The notes: generated from the sequence alone by a model not told the origin. Counted from the first letter of the stretch, positions 28,494-38,450 are shown. The stretch: DNA of 49,223 bases from Nitrosotalea sp. (GCA_023251295.1 JAHEYZ010000004.1:1-49223); one strand, 5' to 3'. Program-made: numbers and translations.

Positions 28494-29552
28494 TTATTGC
28501 TTTCGCAAAGTCTTCTCTATTGTCATATTCATGACTATTTCAGCTATGTCACTTGCATATTCTGAAACTCTCCGTATGTTTTCTATCATTCTCCTTACAC
28601 GATAAACCTCTTCGTCGTCTCGTAACGATTTAATGTTCTCTAATAACTTTTTTTCATATCTTGTAATCTCAACTGTTTTTTGGATAGCAATCTCTGCTTG
28701 AACAAAATCCTTCTTGAACAGAGCTAGACATGCCTCATCAAGTACAGATAGGGAAAAATTGCTCATCTCACGGATCCCATCCATCACTGATTTTCTTACC
28801 GGTTTTTTAAACTCTAAAAGATCCTTTGCTATACCGACTGCATGATCCCCGACTCTCTCTATGTTTTTTACAATTACTCTATATCCAAGACAGCTTCTAG
28901 CATTTTCAAACCCCATTTCTTTTAACATATGTTCATTTTGAATTGCAATCTTTAGCTGTCTTATGATGTAGAAGCTAAATCTGTCCACCTCATCATCACT
29001 ATTAATGACCTCATTTGCAAGATCAAAATTTGCCTCTTCAAGTGCAAGGAGTGCATCATTCTGCATAGATTTTGCGATAAGGAGCATTCTTTTGAATGCC
29101 CCATCTATTGTGAGCTCAAACAGATTTATCAATACTTGAATTGTAATGCCATCAGTAGAATCTGCAATTATTTCAGTTCCCATAAGAACTCTTTTGACAG
29201 CATCTTTCACTGCTAATCTTTGCGATGTTTTCAATCTACCTACTTTTGGTTTTACATTAATGGTTTTGAAACCAAGGAAATATAGCGAAACTAACTTGCG
29301 TACAATCACTGAACTTTCATCATCAGGATTTATTTCAAAGGTAGCATCCTCAGTCTCCATTACTTTTGTATGATGTCTTGATGGAGTGATTTGTAACGTT
29401 GACGTTCCTTGTCTTACTATTGTAACTTGATCACCTTGTTTTAATCCCAAATCCAATACCCATTCTTTTGGCAGTGAAACAATATAGGAAGATTTTCCAG
29501 TAAACTGAATTTTTCTCAATTCTTCGTTATTTGTCATAAAACACCTTTTCAT
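28494..29552 (-). CDS. PhoU-domain phosphate regulator with N-terminal AbrB/SpoVT domain
   Basis: RKIQFTGKSSYIVSLPKEWVLDLGLKQGDQVTIVRQG plus two PhoU helical repeats (ERVGDHAVGIAKDLLE; RRVSEYASDIAEIVMN). Confidence 0.88.
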   Translation of the reverse strand: MKRCFMTNNEELRKIQFTGKSSYIVSLPKEWVLDLGLKQGDQVTIVRQGTSTLQITPSRHHTKVMETEDATFEINPDDESSVIVRKLVSLYFLGFKTINVKPKVGRLKTSQRLAVKDAVKRVLMGTEIIADSTDGITIQVLINLFELTIDGAFKRMLLIAKSMQNDALLALEEANFDLANEVINSDDEVDRFSFYIIRQLKIAIQNEHMLKEMGFENARSCLGYRVIVKNIERVGDHAVGIAKDLLEFKKPVRKSVMDGIREMSNFSLSVLDEACLALFKKDFVQAEIAIQKTVEITRYEKKLLENIKSLRDDEEVYRVRRMIENIRRVSEYASDIAEIVMNMTIEKTLRKQ

Positions 29553-29641
29553 ATCCCTACTATATAGTTATTCTAAAATGCTATATAGTAAGTTGATAAA
29601 TTGGAAAAACAATTACAGCCCCATAACTACAACCTGTTGAT

Positions 29642-30100
29642 TTGGATTCAATTCTAAAACTCAAGTGTACCATTGATGCACTTTTTGGTACTGGTGCGTC
29701 AAAATATCTCCCAAAAGAAATTGTGATAAAATATTCAAAAAGAACTGGACGCATTCAACATGTATTCCAAAATGAAAAACTTCTTTGTACCTTAAGAATA
29801 GATGGAGGCCTTGCAATTACACCACATTTTGCACAGATGTTGTTGAAAAGAAAAAAATTCAAAGAAAACTGTCTTAAAGTAGACGAAGATTCAAAACCAT
29901 TTGTAGAAAAGGGAAGCTCTGTCTTCTGTAAACATGTAGTTTGGTGTGGGAAAAATATACTGATTGGAGCAGATGTTCCAGTTCTCTACAATGATACTGT
30001 CATTGCAGTTGGTAGATCTGTTCTCTCTTCCCGAATGATTAAAAGCCTAAAACACGGGGTGGCCATAAAGATCAGAGATAGTTTAAAAAGTCCAACCTGA
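29642..30100 (+). CDS. Pre-PUA/PUA domain RNA-binding protein
   Basis: LRIDGGLAITPHFAQMLL...VFCKHVVWCGKNILIGADVPVLYNDTVIAVGRSVLSSRMIKSLKHGVAIKIR. Confidence 0.8.
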   Translation: MDSILKLKCTIDALFGTGASKYLPKEIVIKYSKRTGRIQHVFQNEKLLCTLRIDGGLAITPHFAQMLLKRKKFKENCLKVDEDSKPFVEKGSSVFCKHVVWCGKNILIGADVPVLYNDTVIAVGRSVLSSRMIKSLKHGVAIKIRDSLKSPT

Positions 30101-30114
30101 TCAGTGGATAATAC

Positions 30115-30456
30115 ATGATGCGTGGCGGCAACCGCGAGATGCGGAGAATGTTAGACAAGATGGGCCTAGAGATGAAAGAAATCCCTAACGTACAGGAAGT
30201 AATCATCAAGACGGATAAAAAGGAGATTATTATTCAAAAACCTGCAGTATCAGAAATGAAATCTAAAGATAATTCCATTTTCCAAGTCATTGCAGAAAGT
30301 TATGAAGAGCGGGAATTAGAAGTGCCTATATTTAGCGAAGAAGACATAATGTTAGTTTCACAGCAAGCTGGTGTCTCACAAGAAGCAGCAAATAATGCCC
30401 TTGTGGAAGCCAAAGGAGATCTTGCAAGAGCAATCTTGTTACTTACAACCAAATGA
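30115..30456 (+). CDS. nac: Nascent polypeptide-associated complex protein
   Basis: MMRGGNREMRRMLDKMGLEMKEIPNVQEVIIKTDKKEIIIQKPAV... and C-terminal UBA (VSQQAGVSQEAANNALVEAKGDLARAILLLT). Confidence 0.95.
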   Translation: MMRGGNREMRRMLDKMGLEMKEIPNVQEVIIKTDKKEIIIQKPAVSEMKSKDNSIFQVIAESYEERELEVPIFSEEDIMLVSQQAGVSQEAANNALVEAKGDLARAILLLTTK

Positions 30457-30491
30457 AGGATTTAATAACAGGATTTTGAGGTGTAGCCATA

Positions 30492-30824
30492 ATGAGTGAA
30501 GTCGCTGTTTCTAAGGTTGAAGGGATAATCAAGACTCTCTCTGAACTAGAAGAGAACATTGACTCCTTAAATGAAAAAGTCGCAGATATGAAAAAGAATC
30601 TTCATACAAAAGTCGAAAATGAGATAGAAACTCTTCGAGAAAAGATAATTGAAATGGCTACAAAAGAATCTGAATTTATGATATCAAAGACAAGAGATGC
30701 TGCAAGTCAAGAAGCAAAGAAAATACTAAATGATGGTGAAAAGAGCCTTGCCGAAATTAAAACCAAAATAAGCGAAAAATTTGACGAGGCTGTAGACGAA
30801 ACTGTTTCTTCTATATTGAAATAA
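30492..30824 (+). CDS. Coiled-coil protein, V/A-type ATPase subunit H-like
   Basis: Long heptad helix with EAKKILNDGEKSLAEIKTKISEKFDEAVDETVSSIL. Confidence 0.5.
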   Translation: MSEVAVSKVEGIIKTLSELEENIDSLNEKVADMKKNLHTKVENEIETLREKIIEMATKESEFMISKTRDAASQEAKKILNDGEKSLAEIKTKISEKFDEAVDETVSSILK

Positions 30825-30886
30825 GAATAAAACCTTAAATTTTGCTGTAGTCAAGATAAACCATAGCCTATCATACTAAAAACAGT

Positions 30887-31516
30887 ATTGCGGTAGCAAC
30901 AGTTTATGGCAGATCTTATTTCAAATTCGTAAAGACGTTACAATTCTTAAAGATAAAGTATGATTCTATACTCCCAAATGAAATTAACAAATCAGATAAA
31001 AGGCTTATTCTTACAACAATAAATGATGTACCAAATATTAATAATAAATTGGTATTATATGACGAAGAGTTTAATGCAGATCCTACAGTAATCAGAGCAT
31101 TGATCATTCAAAAACTTGAATCAGGCATGCATGAAAATTCTCTTGTAATAGGAATAGATCCTGGTAATAGAATCGGATTATCTATTTTTTATCATCAAAA
31201 AGAGATCGAACGTTCAATATACACATCGCTTGATGAATTGATATCTCACGTTGTAAAAATTTTATCTGGGTTAAAGGCTGATAGAAAAATTGTAAAAATA
31301 GGAAATGGAAACTTGAAGATAGCTAAACAAATAACTAATCTCTTAAATCTAAAATTCTGTTCACATTTTGAATTAGAATTTGTTGATGAACGTAGAACCT
31401 CCTTGAGAACAAAAAATTATAACAAAAGGGGAGAACGTGACAAAATGTCTGCAAGATATATCTCACAAAGAGAAGGATTTCGTCATCTTGTTTTGCCATT
31501 ATCCAGAACAGGCTAA
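30887..31516 (+). CDS. RuvC/YqgF-like RNase H-fold protein; start codon uncertain (ATT 30887 or TTG 31049)
   Basis: SLVIGIDPGNRIGLSIFY (first acidic strand), VDERRTSLRTK; ORF stays open upstream of the track start, coding for IAVATVYGRSYFKFVKTLQFLKIKYDSILPNEINKSDKRLILTTINDVPNINNK. Confidence 0.6.
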   Translation: MAVATVYGRSYFKFVKTLQFLKIKYDSILPNEINKSDKRLILTTINDVPNINNKLVLYDEEFNADPTVIRALIIQKLESGMHENSLVIGIDPGNRIGLSIFYHQKEIERSIYTSLDELISHVVKILSGLKADRKIVKIGNGNLKIAKQITNLLNLKFCSHFELEFVDERRTSLRTKNYNKRGERDKMSARYISQREGFRHLVLPLSRTG

Positions 31517-31784
31517 TTTTGAAATTTTTCTGATGAACTCATTCCTTAAAAAAATCTTTATTAAGAAGCATCGAAATTTCTTGTAAAAAATATTAATTTG
31601 TTATTTTTAAAAAAACATACATTTTTATATAGCTTTTTTGTTTTTTTCTGAAAACTATGTAATGGTTCAAGAAGGACCAATGTAATTTTTCAATAAAATT
31701 ATCATTAATCATATAAAAAATTGTGATCCACCCTTAAATAGTTAGTATTACTATAAGTAATTACATAAGGAAAGTGAATGAAAA

Positions 31785-32138
31785 ATGACATGTAAAGGAA
31801 TATGCACAAGATACAAGGCACAAAAGCCAGTTGGTACGGGTCGCTATGCATCAGGTCAGAAAAGATGCCAGATTTGTGAAATTTTCATAAAGTGGGAAGG
31901 GCTCTGGTGTCCATGCTGTGGATACAGGTTGCGAACAAAACCAAGAAACCTAAAATACAAAGCAAAATTGCGTGCTAGAGTCGAAGCTGATTCTCAGCTT
32001 GAATCTGTTGCCGTAAAAGCTGCAGAGGTAGAAGAGATAGAAGTGGAGGCAGTAGTAAAAAAGCCTACAAGAAGGGTTAAGACTAGAAAAGATATCGTGA
32101 AGAAAGTAGCCATGGCTCCGGTAGCAATAAAGGCCTAA
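31785..32138 (+). CDS. Small zinc-binding protein (CxxC/CxxC, basic tail)
   Basis: MTCKGICTRYKAQKPVGTGRYASGQKRCQICEIFIKWEGLWCPCCGYRLRTKPRNLKYKAKLRAR. Confidence 0.7.
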   Translation: MTCKGICTRYKAQKPVGTGRYASGQKRCQICEIFIKWEGLWCPCCGYRLRTKPRNLKYKAKLRARVEADSQLESVAVKAAEVEEIEVEAVVKKPTRRVKTRKDIVKKVAMAPVAIKA

Positions 32139-32151
32139 CTGTCGTAGACGA

Positions 32152-32490
32152 TTGGTGTCACAAGTAGGTTATAAGAAAAAAACCGTTAAAGTTGAAAATA
32201 GGGAATTCTTGGTTCAGATAGTTCCATTTGATAATGGTAATTTTATTTCAATAACTGAAGGGAGAGAAAAGATTGGTGCTATGGTTGTGTCAATCGGCTC
32301 TGGACCTCGTACCAGTGCAGTTACAGTAATACCATCCAAATCTGAATCTCTTTTTGTTAAAATGATCTCGGAACGTATAGCCTTGATTATTAACGGAATT
32401 TGTATTGTTTCTATTAGTACACTAAAAGATCTTGGATTGGAAGATATGAAAATCATCATGAATGAAATAATGGAGATTGTTAAACAATGA
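32152..32490 (+). CDS. Hypothetical protein, possibly PAC3/PAC4-like proteasome-chaperone fold
   Basis: 112 aa immediately upstream of ubiD; fold suggestion is weak. Confidence 0.5.
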   Translation: MVSQVGYKKKTVKVENREFLVQIVPFDNGNFISITEGREKIGAMVVSIGSGPRTSAVTVIPSKSESLFVKMISERIALIINGICIVSISTLKDLGLEDMKIIMNEIMEIVKQ

Positions 32491-33815
32491 CAGATCTTAG
32501 ATCTTATATTGATCAGATAAAAAATCTGAATCAACTACATGTAATAAAAAAGAAAGTTTCTACAAAATATGAGATTGCAGCGTTGACTTCAAAAGTGGAT
32601 GGAACAAATGCAATTTTGTTTAAAAATATTAAAGAAAGCAAATTCCAACTAGTAGCAAATTTAGTAGGTACAAGAGGGAGATTTGCAAATGCGATAAACG
32701 CAGAAGAATCAAACATACATGAAAAGGTAATTTCTGCAATAAAACATGCTAAAAAACCAAAGACTGTTTCTGAAGGGAAATTCATGGAAAATAGGTCCCA
32801 AGATCTATCAATTTTACCAATAGTAACACACTTCGAAAAAGAGCCAGGTCCATTCATCACTTCTTCTATAATCTATACCGTAAATCAGGAAAAAAATACT
32901 CAAAACTCATCCTTTCATAGACTGCTGCCTCTCGATAAGACGCACTTTTCTGTGAGAATGGTGGAAGGAAGACATTTACATCGTTCATTTTTGTACGCCA
33001 AAGAGCACGGTGATGACCTAAAAGTGGCAATCACAGTTGGCGTCCACCCTGCTGTATCAATTGCTGGAGCGTATCAAGCGGAATGGGGAGAAGATGAGTT
33101 ACAAATAGCAAATACTCTCTTAGGAAATAAATTGACATTATCAAAGCTGCCATACTCTGGAATGAAAGTCCCATCAAATGCGGAGATAGTTATGGAGGGA
33201 AAGATCCTAAAAGACAAGACGCACAAAGAATGGATGGTTGAAATGCTTAGAACATATGATTTTAAAAGAGAACAACCAGTGTTTGAGCTAGAAAATCTCT
33301 ACTTTAGAAATAATGCCATTTTTCATGACATACTTTCAGGTTATTCTGAACATCGTCTACTAATGGGAATGCCAATAGAATCTAAATTAAACCGTGATGT
33401 CAGAAAATCATTTCCTCGAACAAAAAAAGTAGTCATGAGTGATGGAGGATGCAATTGGCTTCATGCTGTAGTGCAGATTACAAAAAAAAGGGATTCTGAT
33501 GCAAAGAAAGTGATCGAAAAAACATTTGCTGCACATAGATCGTTGAAAATGGTAATTGTAGTTGACAATGATATTGATCCTAGCAACGCAGTTGGTGTTG
33601 AATATGCATTAGCTACCAGATTCCAAGCTGATGAAGACTTAATCATTATAAACAAGGTAAGAGGTTCAAGCCTTGATCCATCAAGTGATCAAAAGAACTT
33701 GCTCACTGCAAAACTTGGCATTGACGCAACTAGGCCTTTATCAAAAAGAGCAGAAGGTTTTGAGATTGCTAAAATTCCTAACGAAGATAAAATCTCATTA
33801 AAGGATTATCTTTAA
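32487..33815 (+). CDS. UbiD-family decarboxylase
   Basis: DLRSYIDQIKNLNQLHVIKKKV...; PSNAEIVMEGKI; EWMVEMLRTYDFKREQPVFELENLYFRNNAIFHDILSG; DDNDIDPSNAVGVEYALATRFQADEDLIII-like C-term. Confidence 0.92.
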   Translation: MTDLRSYIDQIKNLNQLHVIKKKVSTKYEIAALTSKVDGTNAILFKNIKESKFQLVANLVGTRGRFANAINAEESNIHEKVISAIKHAKKPKTVSEGKFMENRSQDLSILPIVTHFEKEPGPFITSSIIYTVNQEKNTQNSSFHRLLPLDKTHFSVRMVEGRHLHRSFLYAKEHGDDLKVAITVGVHPAVSIAGAYQAEWGEDELQIANTLLGNKLTLSKLPYSGMKVPSNAEIVMEGKILKDKTHKEWMVEMLRTYDFKREQPVFELENLYFRNNAIFHDILSGYSEHRLLMGMPIESKLNRDVRKSFPRTKKVVMSDGGCNWLHAVVQITKKRDSDAKKVIEKTFAAHRSLKMVIVVDNDIDPSNAVGVEYALATRFQADEDLIIINKVRGSSLDPSSDQKNLLTAKLGIDATRPLSKRAEGFEIAKIPNEDKISLKDYL

Positions 33816-33845
33816 TCAATCTCATTTATCTAAAAGATATCCTAG

Positions 33846-34775
33846 TTATAACCCAGAATCAACCATTAAGGCAATGAACAATATTGCAAGATATGGGCTA
33901 GAAAATTTGAACAGCATCCATGATGCCTTTTCAGTTGGTTTGGTCAAGACCAAAACACTAAGAGCAAGCATCAAAACGCCAGTTGCTATTGCAGTATAGA
34001 GATAAACTTCATGCATTACTGGTTCGTTAGTATTTGTAGTCAAGAAAAATGGTACAATACTGAACAAAACCATCATCACTGTAGATCCTGCAATCACTCT
34101 AGCCGATGTCTTTTCAGATTGGACAGCAGTCAACATTGGAACATTAACTTTGTTATAATCTTCCTTAAAATGCAAAGTAAGAGCCCAAATGTGCATCGGA
34201 ATCCAAATAAACACAAGTCCTGCCATAACTAGCCCAAGATCCCAAAGTCCATGCATGGTAACTGCAACATAACCAATCATTGGTGGAGCACCACCACAAA
34301 GTCCTCCTAAAATGATATTTAATCTACTTTGTCTTTTTAGGGCATAGCTATACACCAAAACATTATTCGCTAATCCAAAAGCTATGAAGCCAGTGGCCCA
34401 GAGTCCTTGTTCCAAAGTGGTAGTAAACGAAATTCCAAATACGGTGCACAAACTTATTGCTGTTAATACCAAACCAAAATCTCTTGCCTTTTCTGCCGGA
34501 AAGATTCTTCTACTAGGAATTGGTCTGTTTTTTGTTCTTTCCATGATAGCGTCAATATCTCTGTCATGATAATTAGTTAGGGTATTAGCAGCAGCTGATC
34601 CAGCAGCAACACTGCCTAACATCAAAGCCCAAGTTATAGGTGAAACCTGAATATCGTAAATATTAGAGGCAGTAACGGTTGCGCCAAAAGCAGTGAAAAC
34701 TAGAAGATACCAAATTTTTGGTTTAGTCAACTCATAATATGTCTTAATTCTTGAACTCGTTTTACTTGTTAACAC
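33846..34775 (-). CDS. ctaB: Protoheme IX farnesyltransferase (heme O synthase)
   Basis: UbiA-type: TLTNYHDRDIDAIMERTKNRPIPSRRI; GGAPPMIGYVAVT; FIWIPMHIWALTLHFKEDYNKVNVPM. Confidence 0.95.
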   Translation of the reverse strand: MLTSKTSSRIKTYYELTKPKIWYLLVFTAFGATVTASNIYDIQVSPITWALMLGSVAAGSAAANTLTNYHDRDIDAIMERTKNRPIPSRRIFPAEKARDFGLVLTAISLCTVFGISFTTTLEQGLWATGFIAFGLANNVLVYSYALKRQSRLNIILGGLCGGAPPMIGYVAVTMHGLWDLGLVMAGLVFIWIPMHIWALTLHFKEDYNKVNVPMLTAVQSEKTSARVIAGSTVMMVLFSIVPFFLTTNTNEPVMHEVYLYTAIATGVLMLALSVLVLTKPTEKASWMLFKFSSPYLAILFIALMVDSGL

Positions 34776-34833
34776 ACTAACTCATCTTTTTATTCGTTGT
34801 TTGATATTTATAGGTTGAAAAAATCAAAGTAAT

Positions 34834-35262
34834 TCATTGTTTGTATGGCATTGGCTTAGCCGTTTTTTTCATCTCTATAAAACTCTCAGAACGTTGTACA
34901 CCTTGAATGCGACCCAAACTTTCTGATATCAATCTGTGCATTTCGTCTAGATTTCTTGCATACATTGTAACTATAATATCAAATCTCCCAGTCACTTCGG
35001 AAATCTCTCTTACTTGAGGTATTTTTAATAATTCTTCAATTACATTATCACGAAGCTTCGAGTCCATGTTTAATCCGGTCAAAGCTTTTACTGTATAGCC
35101 AAGTTCTCTTTCATTTACTACTATAGTAAAACGTTCAATAAGCTTTCTTTTAATCAGTCGTTTAATTCTACTGTATACGACAGATGAATTGACATTAATT
35201 TTTTTTGAGATTCTAGGAACTGAGATATTTGCATCTGCGGCAAGTTCAGAAAGGATTGTCAT
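34834..35262 (-). CDS. Lrp/AsnC family transcriptional regulator
   Basis: wHTH ANISVPRISKKINVNSSVVYSRIKRLIKRKLIERFTIVVN plus RAM domain ISEVTGRFDIIVTMYARNLDEMHRLI. Confidence 0.92.
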   Translation of the reverse strand: MTILSELAADANISVPRISKKINVNSSVVYSRIKRLIKRKLIERFTIVVNERELGYTVKALTGLNMDSKLRDNVIEELLKIPQVREISEVTGRFDIIVTMYARNLDEMHRLISESLGRIQGVQRSESFIEMKKTAKPMPYKQ

Positions 35263-35363
35263 ATCTAAATCGTCTACTTTTACCGTTCAAAACACCAATT
35301 ATTGTGAATAAAAATGGGGTTAATAAAGTTATAATTGCAATTTTTCTGCAAATTTTATATCAA

Positions 35364-36440
35364 TTATATCATGCCCTTTTTGTAGAGCATTTCGGCTAAA
35401 AGTACAGCCCCTTTTGCAGAACCCATCTTCTCATTATGAGAAAACAAGACATACTTTATTCCGTTTTCAAAAACAGTATCTTCACGTAGTCTACCTACTA
35501 CTGTAGACATACCACCGCTCATCTCTCTGTCCAATCTTGGCTGTGGTCTTGTAGGATCTTCATGTACCATAAGATATTTTTCTGGAGCAGACGGAAGACC
35601 TATGACACTGATTTTCGCAGAAAACTCTTGCATAGCTTTTTTGACTGATTCTGGATCTGCATGTTTTGTAGTTTCAACAAATACGGATTCTGTATGTCCA
35701 TCAATCACTGGCACTCTGGTACAGGTACAACTCACTTTAATATCTGCAGGTATGATTTTTCCATCAGTTAGTTTACCAAGAATCTTTCCAGTTTCTAGCC
35801 TAACTTTCTCTTCTTCTTTTGGAATGTAGGGAATTATATTATCAGTAATATCCAATGCTGAAACTCCAGGTGATCTACCAGCACCAGACATTGCTTGCAT
35901 GGATGTCATGATAATTTTTTGTGCCCCAAATTTGTCTAGCAGTGGCTTCATAGTTATGGCAAGTCCAGTGGTAGTACAGTTTGGAAGCGGTGCCACAAAT
36001 CCTTTCCAACCACGGTTTTTGCGCTGTACGTTTAGTAATTCTGCATGATCATCATTTATTCCTGGAATAAGTATTGGTACATCTGGTTCGTATCTATATG
36101 CTGAAGATGTACTAATTACAGGTACATCCTTTGCAAATTTCGTTTCGATATCACGTGCAGCTTCACTTTCTACTGAGCTGAATATTAAATCAAGATTTTC
36201 TGGTTTAATGTCATCTACTGATTCAACTATCATGTTCTTGACATATTCTGGTACCTCTTCTCGTAAATGCCATTTTAGAATGCCACTATTTGGATCTCTT
36301 ATAGCATCAACAAATTTTTTTCCCGAAGAACGTTCAGAAGCAGCGATCTGTTTTAACTCAAACCATGGGTGTTTGTTTAATGCTAGTACAAATTCTTGGC
36401 CTACTGCACCGGTAACACCTATGATCGCAACTCGTTTCAT
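35364..36440 (-). CDS. asd: Aspartate-semialdehyde dehydrogenase
   Basis: RVAIIGVTGAVGQEFVLAL; PLPNCTTTGLAITMKPLLDKFG; VSCTCTRVPVIDGHTESVFVET. Confidence 0.95.
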   Translation of the reverse strand: MKRVAIIGVTGAVGQEFVLALNKHPWFELKQIAASERSSGKKFVDAIRDPNSGILKWHLREEVPEYVKNMIVESVDDIKPENLDLIFSSVESEAARDIETKFAKDVPVISTSSAYRYEPDVPILIPGINDDHAELLNVQRKNRGWKGFVAPLPNCTTTGLAITMKPLLDKFGAQKIIMTSMQAMSGAGRSPGVSALDITDNIIPYIPKEEEKVRLETGKILGKLTDGKIIPADIKVSCTCTRVPVIDGHTESVFVETTKHADPESVKKAMQEFSAKISVIGLPSAPEKYLMVHEDPTRPQPRLDREMSGGMSTVVGRLREDTVFENGIKYVLFSHNEKMGSAKGAVLLAEMLYKKGMI

Positions 36441-36523
36441 GCGTAATTTTCACTTTATACAATTAATATTCCTTTAGCATGAAAACCAAAACACACTAAA
36501 TCCCTATTGCAATATCTCATGAT

Positions 36524-37606
36524 GTGAAATTTAATCTTGAAAGAAACATTTGCAATCATACTATAGTACCACACGGTGGAATATATTCAACTAACTTCAA
36601 ACTTGATCCTAAAATAATAGATTTTAGCTCAAACGTAAACCCCCTAGGTTTTCCGTATCAAGTAAAAAATATAATTAAAAAAAATACATCTCTCATATCT
36701 GCCTATCCTGATCCTAATTCTTCAGATCTTAAAGATAATCTTGAAAGATACACAGGCATCCCAAAAAGACAAATAATTGTTGGAAATGGTGCAACAGAAA
36801 TAATTTATTATTTCTGTAAAGCATTTATCAAGAAAAATAATCAAGTCATAATACCAATTCCCACATTTGGTGAATACGAAGCAGCTGTACTATTGCAAGG
36901 AGGGCGTGTTTCTTATCTTAAAACTATGAATCTAAATGAAAGTATACAAGAACTTCAACACATGATCACAAAAAATAATTGCATTTTTCTTTGTAACCCA
37001 AATAACCCCACTGGTTACTTGATAAAAAGAAAAAACATGTTAAAGATTTTAGAAACCGCATATAACAAATCTGCATTGGTGTTTTTAGACGAATGTTTCA
37101 TAGAACTTGCCACAGAATCAAATGAATCTCTTATATCGAATCTGAAAGAATTTGATAATCTCTTCATCTTGCGTTCTCTTACAAAATCTTTTGGATTGGC
37201 AGGATTAAGAATCGGTTACGGTTTTGGTAGCAAGAAAATGGTAGATGTGTTAACCCGAATAAAGATCCCATGGAACGTAAATGCATTGGCACAAAAAGCA
37301 GGAATTACAGCTCTCTCAAGTAAATCTCATCTCCTTAAAACAAGGAAATTGATAAAGAATGAACTCACTTTTCTAATCTCTTCTATATCAAAAATTAGGA
37401 ACTTTACATGTTATCCTTCTTCAACTAATTTCATTTTACTTGAATCAAAAATAAACTCTAAAACAGTTCAAAAAAAACTCATAAAGAAAAAACTGTTAAT
37501 ACGAGACTGTAGTACTTTTCGTGGTCTTGATAATAAATTCCTACGAATTGCTGTCCGTACACATAAAGAAAATGTGAAACTGGTAAAAGCATTGGAAGAA
37601 ATTTAA
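36524..37606 (+). CDS. PLP aminotransferase fold; likely threonine-phosphate decarboxylase (HisC/CobD family)
   Basis: HGGIYSTNFKLDPKIIDFSSNVNPLG; CNPNNPTGYLI; RSLTKSFGLAGLRIGYG PLP-Lys; cobalamin operon context. Confidence 0.85.
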   Translation: MKFNLERNICNHTIVPHGGIYSTNFKLDPKIIDFSSNVNPLGFPYQVKNIIKKNTSLISAYPDPNSSDLKDNLERYTGIPKRQIIVGNGATEIIYYFCKAFIKKNNQVIIPIPTFGEYEAAVLLQGGRVSYLKTMNLNESIQELQHMITKNNCIFLCNPNNPTGYLIKRKNMLKILETAYNKSALVFLDECFIELATESNESLISNLKEFDNLFILRSLTKSFGLAGLRIGYGFGSKKMVDVLTRIKIPWNVNALAQKAGITALSSKSHLLKTRKLIKNELTFLISSISKIRNFTCYPSSTNFILLESKINSKTVQKKLIKKKLLIRDCSTFRGLDNKFLRIAVRTHKENVKLVKALEEI

Positions 37607-37607
37607 T

Positions 37608-38450
37608 ATGACAAAAACATTGATGATACAAGGAACTTCATCCGGTGCTGGTAAAACAACCCTTGTCACTGCATTATGCAGAATATTTGCAAACTCTGGA
37701 TATCGAGTTGCTCCGTTTAAATCCCAAAACATGTCATCATATTCGTACAAACAGGACGGTTTTGAAATTTCAAGGGCCCAAGCAATACAAGCAATTGCTG
37801 CAAAAACAGCAATAGATCCGCGTATGAATCCAATTCTTCTCAAACCGCTTGGGAGCTATAGAAGTCAAGTCATGATAAATGGAAAATTCTACAAAAAAAT
37901 GTACGCAAAAGAATATTACACAAAGTTTGCACTTTCAAAAGGATTAACTACTATTAAGAAATCATTTGACTGGTTAAAACAAAACTATGATTTGGTAATT
38001 ATAGAAGGAGCTGGTTCTCCTGCAGAATTTAACTTGGAAAAATATGATATTGCAAACATGCGAATTGCTGAATACACAAATGCACCTGTAATTCTTGTCT
38101 CTGATATTGACAGGGGTGGGACTTTTGCAAGCATTGTTGGTACATTGGAGATAATCGATAAAAAATACAGAAAATTCATTCAAGGGTTTGTGATCAACAA
38201 ATTTAGAGGAGACAAAGATATTCTGCAACCAAGCCTTTACAAGCTAAGAAAAAAAACAGGAAAACCTGTATTAGGCACGATTCCTCTCACGAAATTTGAT
38301 ATCCCAGAAGAGGATTCACTTCACTCCAGTCCAAAACATGTACAGTGGAACAAAAAATACTTGAAATCCTTGGAACTGGAAATAGAAAATTTAAGTCAGG
38401 TGGTAAAAAATAGCATGAACATGAAAGCAATAAATGAGTTACTCAAATGA
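37608..38450 (+). CDS. CobQ-like cobyric acid synthase, N-terminal synthetase domain only (280 aa)
   Basis: QGTSSGAGKTTLVTALCRIFANSGYRVAPFKSQNMSSYSY; LLKPLGSYRSQVMINGK; IEGAGSPAEFNL; VSDIDRGGTFASIVGTLEI; ends shortly after IPEEDSL. Confidence 0.85.
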   Translation: MTKTLMIQGTSSGAGKTTLVTALCRIFANSGYRVAPFKSQNMSSYSYKQDGFEISRAQAIQAIAAKTAIDPRMNPILLKPLGSYRSQVMINGKFYKKMYAKEYYTKFALSKGLTTIKKSFDWLKQNYDLVIIEGAGSPAEFNLEKYDIANMRIAEYTNAPVILVSDIDRGGTFASIVGTLEIIDKKYRKFIQGFVINKFRGDKDILQPSLYKLRKKTGKPVLGTIPLTKFDIPEEDSLHSSPKHVQWNKKYLKSLELEIENLSQVVKNSMNMKAINELLK

